Shown: piece after piece, positions 6,661 through 11,921 of the stretch
Position numbering within the stretch: the first letter of the stretch is position 1
Layout: each line of letters opens with the position of its first letter
NCBI GenBank assembly: GCA_003990745.1
Contig: RBNI01005941.1
Coordinates: forward strand, 1-11,921
DNA: 11,921 nucleotides
Direction of reading: 5' to 3'
Source of the DNA: Jimgerdemannia flammicorona
Taxonomy: Eukaryota > Mucoromycota > Endogonomycetes > Endogonales > Endogonaceae
Translations under genes and position numbers: made by a program
Notes under the pieces: generated by a model
Database searches by the model: none
Seen by the model: the letters and a program-made list of their open reading frames with translations, nothing else
What the model was told of the DNA's origin: nothing

Positions 6661-9577
6661 TCATAACTTTAACTTGCTCGCTTTCTTGTCCTCTTGCGCT
6701 CCTTTTTTCTTATTGGCCGGCCGTTTGTTGCCATCCTTGTCGATGAAGGTAACATTCTGTTGCAGTTGGCATGATCGAAGTGTTAAACGTGAGGCGAAAA
6801 GAACTTGTGCAGATCAACCTTTACAGTACATCGTGTAAAAATATGGCAAACAAACAGATAAGACCACATTACCTTCTGCCCTGCCAACGTTGCCACGGCC
6901 TTCTCCTTCTTCTGCCTCTCCGCCAACGCGGGATTCATCTTCTCCGCCACCTTTCTCGCCTTGGCCTTGAGCACCAACTCGTTCTTCTTTGCCCTCTTCA
7001 TGGCCGCCCGCTGTCGCTTTCTCTCTGCCTGGTCCATTTCAGTTTCGCCCTTCACCAATCCCTTCTTGTCGTATACTTCCTCGGGCGCCAGTAGCGTCGC
7101 GTCCGACACGTTCACGGGTATGACCTCCTCCATAGAGATTGCGGGCGCGTCCGAGATGACTGCGATTTCGGGTTTTGGCTATTGAGGGAAAGGAGTGGGA
7201 AATGGATTGGAATAGCGCCAGTAGTGAGCATTTGTCAAGCGAAGTAGCGGATCCAGAGCAAAGCGTATACTAATGAGAACTTGTTGGGTGACATACCGGT
7301 TTGGGTGTATAATGGAAATTGCTCAATGCGTCCAACTTCTGGCACAGATCGCGAAACATGTTATCGATCTCTTGATGTTCTTTCTTGAGTGCCTTGTCCT
7401 TCTCATTCGCTATTCCGCCCACCGTGGTCTCCTTTACGTAATCGTCCTCGTAGATCTCTGCCAGGGACTTTTTGGATTTTTCGTCCGATAACTCAACTCT
7501 CTTCGATGGCAGATACGGACGGAAAGTTGGGTCGGCTTTACGTTCAACGTCATTGAAGGCGTTCTGGGTGAAAGTCCATTTCATAGTGTGACCCACATTA
7601 GATATGATTGTTAGCATGATTGTCAGCATTGTCAGCTACTTACATCGAGAATTCGTCGCTTGATCATTTCTTCCAACGTTTCGGTTGTCTCTTGCGTGAT
7701 AACTGGGACGGGCTGTACAACACAAACTTTTAATCAACTTCAACACCATCCGATACGGTGCGTGTGGCCATAATAATAATAATAATAATAATAATATATC
7801 GTCCCCTTCACCTTGACAACATGTTCAAACTCCAAGTCCTCCTCCAATAGACTGTTCAATGGCCGGGCTTTGCTTGATGCCTTGATAATTTACGTCAGGG
7901 TGCGCGTGTCAGTAAATAGGAATAATAATAATAATAATAATAATAAACATCTGCAAGAACCGGCCTTTTAATCTATTAGATGACATTACACTGGTGGGAG
8001 AAGAGAAGAAAAAGAAAAATGAAGTTACCTCGCCGCCTAATGTCCAATCCTTCTCCCCTACATTCGCACTCTCCAGCGCCTCGATTTCCCGCTTGATTCT
8101 TTCCATATTTTTTTCATGTGCCGACTTGCTAGCATCCGCCTCATCCTCGTCCTCGTCCTTGGCGAAAAGGTTGCTCACTCTCGTGGCCTGCTCTTCTTCT
8201 TGATCCTGCTCTCTAACGTCCATCTCTTTTCGGTCTGTTCGCTTGCCCGCGTAATGTTCTGTACTAAAGTGAATCGACTTCTTGTTATTGCGCTTGCCGA
8301 CGCCACCATGAGGCCGCGCAGGTGCTTCGAAGAAGTCGCTGAACATCACATCTGAGGGAAGAGTGTCATATGCAGATTGATTTGAGCATCGACATTGTGG
8401 AATGCATCGCTTTATAATGCATGAATAAGGGTGAAAATCGAACTCACCATTAGCATTCGTATCATCCATATCCTCGTCTTCGATCTTATCCGGATCTTCG
8501 TCGAGATCAATATCGTCGTCCTCATTCTCATCCTCTTCCTGATCATCTTCTGACATCATATCACGCTCCTCCTGCCGTTCAGACCAGTCATTAAACTCGT
8601 CGAGATTGAAAAAGGCATCGTCTACTTGGGATGTTCGAGCAGGGCGTTTTGATGTGGATGAACTTATTGTGAAATCCGAATAAAACGTAAGCATCACTCA
8701 CACAAGGTTTAAGAATGGAACATGTTGGTGCTTGTTAGCGACACCTTCATATCAGCTACGTACCGTTCAAGATCCGGATCATCAAGATTCTCGTCATCGT
8801 CATCGTCATCGTCATCGCCATCGCCATCGTCATCCTCCTCATCTTCTAAATTCCCCTCACTGTCCGTTGCTAATTCCCGCTTTCGCAGGTTTCCTTCAAA
8901 CGCTGACAGCTCAATCGCATCATCGTCCATCTCATCGAGTCCAAAATCGTCAATATTTTCATCCTCTCCGTCTTCCGCTTCATCATCAATAAACCGACTC
9001 CCATTTGCTTCTCCATCATCGGTATCTTCCTGCTCCTCATCAAACACGCCGTCATCGCCCATCAATATCTCATCATCGCCTATCAATATCTCATCATCGT
9101 CCACATCCTCCTTAACCATATCTCCATTACTGTTCTTCGAATCTCGCTCGGCCGCTGCGACGAAACTATCTAACTGTTCCACAACGTAGCCCAACAAAGG
9201 CTGATTCTGCATGGCTATTTCTTCCCACACTTGTTCATGATCGAAGCCTTCAATTAAGAGCTCCGGGAAAGGAGAGAATGGCGCTGGTTCCGACTTCTTG
9301 GCTGAAGCAAATGTCGGTAGAGGCATTGTGTATAAGGAGTGCTTCAAATGAAGGAAATGATTTTGACGGGTACGGAAATGATCATTATGAACTTAAAACA
9401 GGTGTCCGGCTCACCGATGTCATACAATTTCTTCGTGGCCGAAAGTGATTGTGCGGATACGGTCGCGTCTGCCACAAAGAAGACGTGCGGCCTCTCGATC
9501 ACTTTCTGCACAAACTCGCCTAATTGAAGCAGAGAGGTATTGTGCAGTTTCGCTGCGGTTGTCCTGGATGGTGCCAT
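6661..9577 (-). CDS. MPP10: MPP10, U3 small nucleolar ribonucleoprotein component (nine exons)
   Basis: Mpp10 is a nucleolar protein of the U3 snoRNP and SSU processome that, with Imp3 and Imp4, supports the early 18S rRNA cleavages. Exons on the - strand: 9577-9415, 9301-8764, 8662-8448, 8351-8029, 7880-7812, 7712-7644, 7563-7297, 7178-6873, 6756-6661. All junctions are GT-AG and phase-consistent, giving 681 residues, usual for the family. Family marks: FPELLIEGFD (exon 2), long Asp/Glu runs (about 95-230), VDDAFFNLDEFN (exon 3), MFSDFF (308-313), NSLLEEDLEFEH (exon 5), LEEMIKRRI (exon 6), AFNDVERK (exon 7), a Lys/Arg-rich region in exon 8 and a basic C-terminus ending KLKL. Introns are 80-148 bases; intron 6 has a GCTAAC branch site. 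The least certain junction is intron 1: the only phase-compatible acceptor (9302) removes the PLPTF codons. Confidence 0.95.
7770..7796. repeat. (ATA)9 microsatellite in MPP10 intron 5
   Basis: Nine perfect ATA units on the + strand, inside the 99-base intron 7811-7713. It takes up more than a quarter of the intron and lies near its 5' splice site. Confidence 0.95.
7921..7944. repeat. (AAT)8 microsatellite in MPP10 intron 4
   Basis: Eight perfect AAT units on the + strand inside intron 8028-7881. It is the same trinucleotide on the same strand as the array in the next intron, about 125 bases away across a 69-base exon. Confidence 0.95.
8791..8832. repeat. Hexanucleotide coding repeat (TCGTCA)n in the MPP10 acidic run
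   Basis: Seven 6-base units (TCGTCA, with two TCGCCA variants) on the + strand, encoding Asp with two interspersed Gly in MPP10 exon 2. Replication slippage here would change the length of the acidic run without breaking the frame. Confidence 0.9.
9053..9094. repeat. 21-bp tandem duplication inside MPP10 exon 2
   Basis: Two adjacent 21-base units (9053-9073 and 9074-9094) differ at one base. They encode the doubled DDEILIG/DDEILMG segment. The duplication is in frame and lies in the acidic, probably disordered region. Confidence 0.92.
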
Positions 9578-9718
9578 AGCAGGGTCATGTCGATGTCGAA
9601 CGTACCATAAAGAAAAAATAAATTCCGTCCTCGGTGATGTCACATTCCTACCAAGCCACCTAGGATCACAGTGCACAGTATATACTGTTATTGTCTTTAC
9701 TGTTAGTGTCTTTATTCC
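9578..9718. promoter_or_regulatory. Short divergent promoter between MPP10 and the small membrane-protein candidate
   Basis: 141 bases separate the MPP10 start codon (- strand) from the ATG at 9719 (+ strand). It contains a perfect 14-base palindrome at 9675-9688, ACAGTATATACTGT, with a TATATA centre that could serve as a TATA element either way. Overlapping its right end is a 15-base tandem repeat (9685-9699 and 9700-9714) with one mismatch. If the small gene is not real, this is simply the MPP10 promoter. Confidence 0.5.
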
Positions 9719-10127
9719 ATGCATCCACAAGGACAAGGGTACCGCAGTTCATCGCAAACTTCATCTGACGAGTCTAAGGTACCTATGTAGCATTAAAGTC
9801 TGTACACAATTAACCAATTCACTTACTCTTGATATCATCATCCTACTGTAGAATGCACATCGTGCCTTCTTTGCCGTGCTCGCCTTCACCATTCTCGTCA
9901 TCCTCGCCTTAGCATCTGATGTCGCACTAAAGGAAGCATTTTGGCGTCCAAATGAAGAGATTGCTACACGCGTGGATAGTAAACTTCAAGGATTGGATCA
10001 TATAAGCGCCCAGAACCAGACTTTCACTAATACAACAAGACAAGAACCTGTTCTCCCAGCAAATTCAAATATGACCAAGATAGCAAACGAAACGGAGCCA
10101 CCTGGATCGACAAGTGATGATCATTAA
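9719..10127 (+). CDS. Possible small single-pass membrane glycoprotein, two exons, unrecognised
   Basis: I do not recognise this protein. Proposed exons are 9719-9778 and 9852-10127, joined in phase 0 across a 73-base intron with a GTACCT donor, a TTAAC or CTTAC branch-like site and a TGTAG acceptor, giving 111 residues. Exon 1 codes a hydrophilic Ser/Gln-rich head of 20 residues. Exon 2 opens with a short basic patch (HR), then about 22 hydrophobic residues (about 25-46, FFAVLAFTILVILALAS core), then a hydrophilic tail with four N-glycosylation sequons (N75, N80, N93, N99). Basic residues before the segment and the sequons after it suggest a type II signal-anchored protein with its tail in the ER lumen or outside the cell. 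The donor is not the best consensus and no homologue is known to me, so both the gene and its start are inferred. Exon 2 might also be used with another upstream exon. Confidence 0.45.
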
Positions 10128-10335
10128 AATGAGAACAACGATGTCGTTGTGATCCACACATGCCGATACTATATTATATCCATTCATTGACGAACAAGAA
10201 CATTGTTCGTTCTCTACAACCATGCAATGTACATACAAAACTTGTTTGCAATCCCTCCCACCTCCCAAACACTGTTTCCTGCATATTTGAAACCCTGCAC
10301 CAAGTGCAAAAAACCAAATCTAATAAGCGAAGCAT
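10128..10335. other. Convergent intergenic region with two short hairpins
   Basis: 208 bases between the stop of the small candidate gene and the stop of FIP1. Two inverted repeats lie here: 10135-10150 (7-bp stem ACAACGA, 2-base loop) and 10190-10210 (8-bp stem ACGAACAA, 5-base loop). Eukaryotic 3' ends do not need hairpins, so these may be chance. Confidence 0.5.
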
Positions 10336-11828
10336 TCAACGTCGTCTTTTGTTGTAAAAATCGTCATCGTCGCGAGCCATGCCTTGATTTGGCCTTTTCC
10401 GCGCGCTGAAGATAAAAAGATGAGTGCGAGTATGTCGGATCTGATTAGCTTATAGTCATGCCGAATTGCGCCATATAATGGATTGTCAATAACTGCCCAG
10501 ACCCGTTGGGAATTACACCTACCTATCACCCATCCCTCCCTGCCCTTGGGCTGGCCCCTGCGGTATCCCTGCCCACTCCCCAGGCCCACCTTGCATTCCA
10601 CCAGGTCCACCAGGTCCGCCGGGTCCACCCATACCACCACGTCCCCATCCTCCCCTTATCATCATCGGTCTCATCATGGGAGTGTTGTTGCCACGCATGG
10701 GCGGAGGCCGATTTCGGAAGCCTGGATCAAAGCCCATTGGCCCCCCGGGGCCCATGTCTGGTGGAAAGAAAGGGCCGCCTGGGCCCATCGGGCCGCCGGG
10801 ACCCATGTCAGGGGGAAACATGCCCATTGGCATTGGTGGCGCGCCGCCTGTGGAGAAAAGAGTTGAGGAGATCGTATTGTAAAAATATGAGGATTTATGG
10901 GTGAGACCATGGGGGCAAGCATGAGCTATACATTCAGCGTGAGGGATGTCTTACCGAAATCCATGGGGAATGGTTCATCCATTTGAAAATCACCCATGTT
11001 GCTTCCATCCATATCATGATGAGACCTACGTCGGTAATGATTACGGTGAATAAAGAAATAAATATCAGAGGGCGATTCCGTTATGCTGCACCAGACCAGC
11101 GGCAAGCATGCCAGCGTATCAAGACACCTGCACAAAGCTGCCAAAGGTGCCCAATAAACCTGGGCTCAAAACTATTCATACTCACATCATGTCCATTTCC
11201 TCCAGCGCCGCCTCGCGCTCGCTCGATACAACCTGTATCACTCCATCTTGATCTCTCCCTCGTCGACCTGAGGGCGCACGTCGCGAGGCAGTGAAGCGAT
11301 AAGTAGCCAGCCGGTTCAGACTCTGACAACGAGCATTCCCAAGATTACTCACCTATCATTCCACCACCCCTGCCTCGACCTCCCATGGGTACAAAACCAC
11401 CTCTCCCTCCCCCACGGCCGTTCGCAGGCGGTTGCGGTATCGGACCCTGGCCGACAGGTCCGCCGGGTCCCATCGGGTTCATCCCACCCATCATGAGGCC
11501 AGGATCCATGTGGGGCATCATGTTGGCCTGCGGAGGTATACCGAGACCTTGTAGTTCCAGGGGGAGATCCATGCCGTCGGCTTTGGATTCGTAAACCTGC
11601 ATAATCAAGTGGAATAAAAAAATAAAATAAAAAAAAATATTGGTTCGAGTACCAGATTACCAGATGCTTCGTTAGCTTTAAAACAAATGTTTCCGCTAGT
11701 AACCCTGTCACGTACACCTATCCGTCTCTTCGCAAATTGATCATCTCGCATCGCTTTTTGCTTTGCGCAATAGGCACGCCATGTGTGCTCGTTGAATCCA
11801 TAGTTGAAATAGTCGGTAATGTCCGCGC
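10336..11828 (-). CDS. FIP1: FIP1, pre-mRNA polyadenylation factor subunit (5' end outside window)
   Basis: Fip1 tethers poly(A) polymerase to the cleavage and polyadenylation factor in the nucleus. Six exons can be read on the - strand: 11828-11716, 11596-11353, 11267-11186, 11025-10955, 10847-10523, 10405-10336; all junctions are GT-AG and in phase, giving 300 C-terminal residues. The first holds the diagnostic Fip1 motif [20 protein letters not shown] followed by a Lys/Arg-rich stretch. Then come a Pro/Met-rich part, an RGG-type patch ([17 protein letters not shown]), a short acidic segment ([14 protein letters not shown]), a long Gly/Pro/Met-rich tail with two copies of [12 protein letters not shown] (10818-10783, 10767-10732), and a final basic end (YNKRRR) after an Asp run. 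The layout Fip1 motif, Pro-rich, charged C-terminus fits fungal and animal homologues. The acidic N-terminal part that binds poly(A) polymerase should lie beyond the right edge. Introns are 85-160 bases; one (11715-11597) has a GCTAAC branch site. Confidence 0.93.
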
Positions 11829-11921
11829 CTGTATGCGATACGCATTAGATATAAAAAAACTCCATATTACTAATCATGCACAGTTTACTCCCCCCCCCTC
11901 CTCTTTTTTTTTTTTAAAAAA
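11829..11921 (-). other. Partial FIP1 intron at the right edge
   Basis: 93 bases upstream of the acceptor that opens the Fip1-motif exon (ACAG at 11832-11829). On the - strand it reads T-run, A-run, a purine stretch with nine G, then ordinary intron sequence. No further exon is supported. A GTAAAC in the G-rich part could be a donor, but the exon before it would be pure low complexity. Confidence 0.6.

Noticed and set aside
8663..8763. Strong GTGAGT donor-like site near 8704 as evidence for an extra MPP10 micro-exon
   Set aside because: Using it needs a first intron of about 33 bases or reading through a stop at 8709; the single intron 8763-8663 fits in phase.
8722..9189. 155-residue Ser-rich open frame on the + strand
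   Set aside because: It is the complement of MPP10 acidic codons (GAT/GAC/GAG read backwards as Ser-rich TCATC words).
10114..10150. GTGATGA followed by a hairpin as a possible C/D box snoRNA
   Set aside because: No D box (CTGA) or terminal stem at a proper distance; the GTGATGA lies at the end of the candidate coding exon.
10483..10904. 127- and 132-residue open frames on the + strand, and 10676-10882
   Set aside because: These are shadows of the GC-rich FIP1 Gly/Pro tail; the - strand frame has consistent splice sites on both sides.
1..11921. tRNA or rRNA genes
   Set aside because: No cloverleaf, GGTTCGA-type B box with a matching acceptor stem, or rRNA core sequence was found by reading both strands.

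Overview
The window looks like nuclear DNA of a filamentous fungus, most likely an ascomycete of the Pezizomycotina. The order cannot be told from the sequence. The evidence is short GT-AG introns of 80-160 bases (some with CTAAC-like branch sites), housekeeping proteins of fungal type, and a two-part composition. Bases 1 to about 5650 are very AT-rich and almost free of CpG, as in repeat DNA damaged by repeat-induced point mutation (RIP). Bases from about 5650 to the right end are an ordinary gene-dense block. Both ends are homopolymer runs, so the window may be a whole short contig broken at low-complexity sequence.

Left half (1-5650): a repeat graveyard with no intact gene. It holds a degraded Ty3/Gypsy-type pol (about 1151-3088), still in one reading frame but full of stops, with three catalytic aspartates read as asparagine. 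After it come a C/T-rich segment with a 99-residue open frame of doubtful meaning, AT microsatellites, a 14-bp minisatellite of about 16 units (3702-3924), and a pair of roughly 300-bp inverted repeats (4031-4330 and 5190-5478) around 859 bases of extremely AT-rich sequence.

Right half: four genes. (1) A mitochondrial ribosomal protein of the bL19 family, + strand, 5850-6416, starting about 200 bases from the AT-rich block. (2) MPP10, - strand, 9577-6661, rebuilt here as nine exons coding 681 residues; it belongs to the U3 snoRNP/SSU processome. (3) A possible small two-exon gene, + strand, 9719-10127, coding a 111-residue single-pass membrane protein with four N-glycosylation sequons; I do not recognise it. 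(4) FIP1, - strand, six exons from 11828 to 10336, with its 5' part beyond the right edge; it belongs to the mRNA cleavage and polyadenylation machinery.

bL19m and MPP10 are convergent, MPP10 and the small gene are divergent across about 141 bases, and the small gene and FIP1 are convergent. The genes share no pathway; this is ordinary compact fungal packing of mitochondrial translation, ribosome biogenesis and mRNA 3'-end formation. I saw no convincing new multi-gene system. The most interesting points are the small membrane-protein candidate, the long inverted repeat, and the clear RIP signature on the retroelement.
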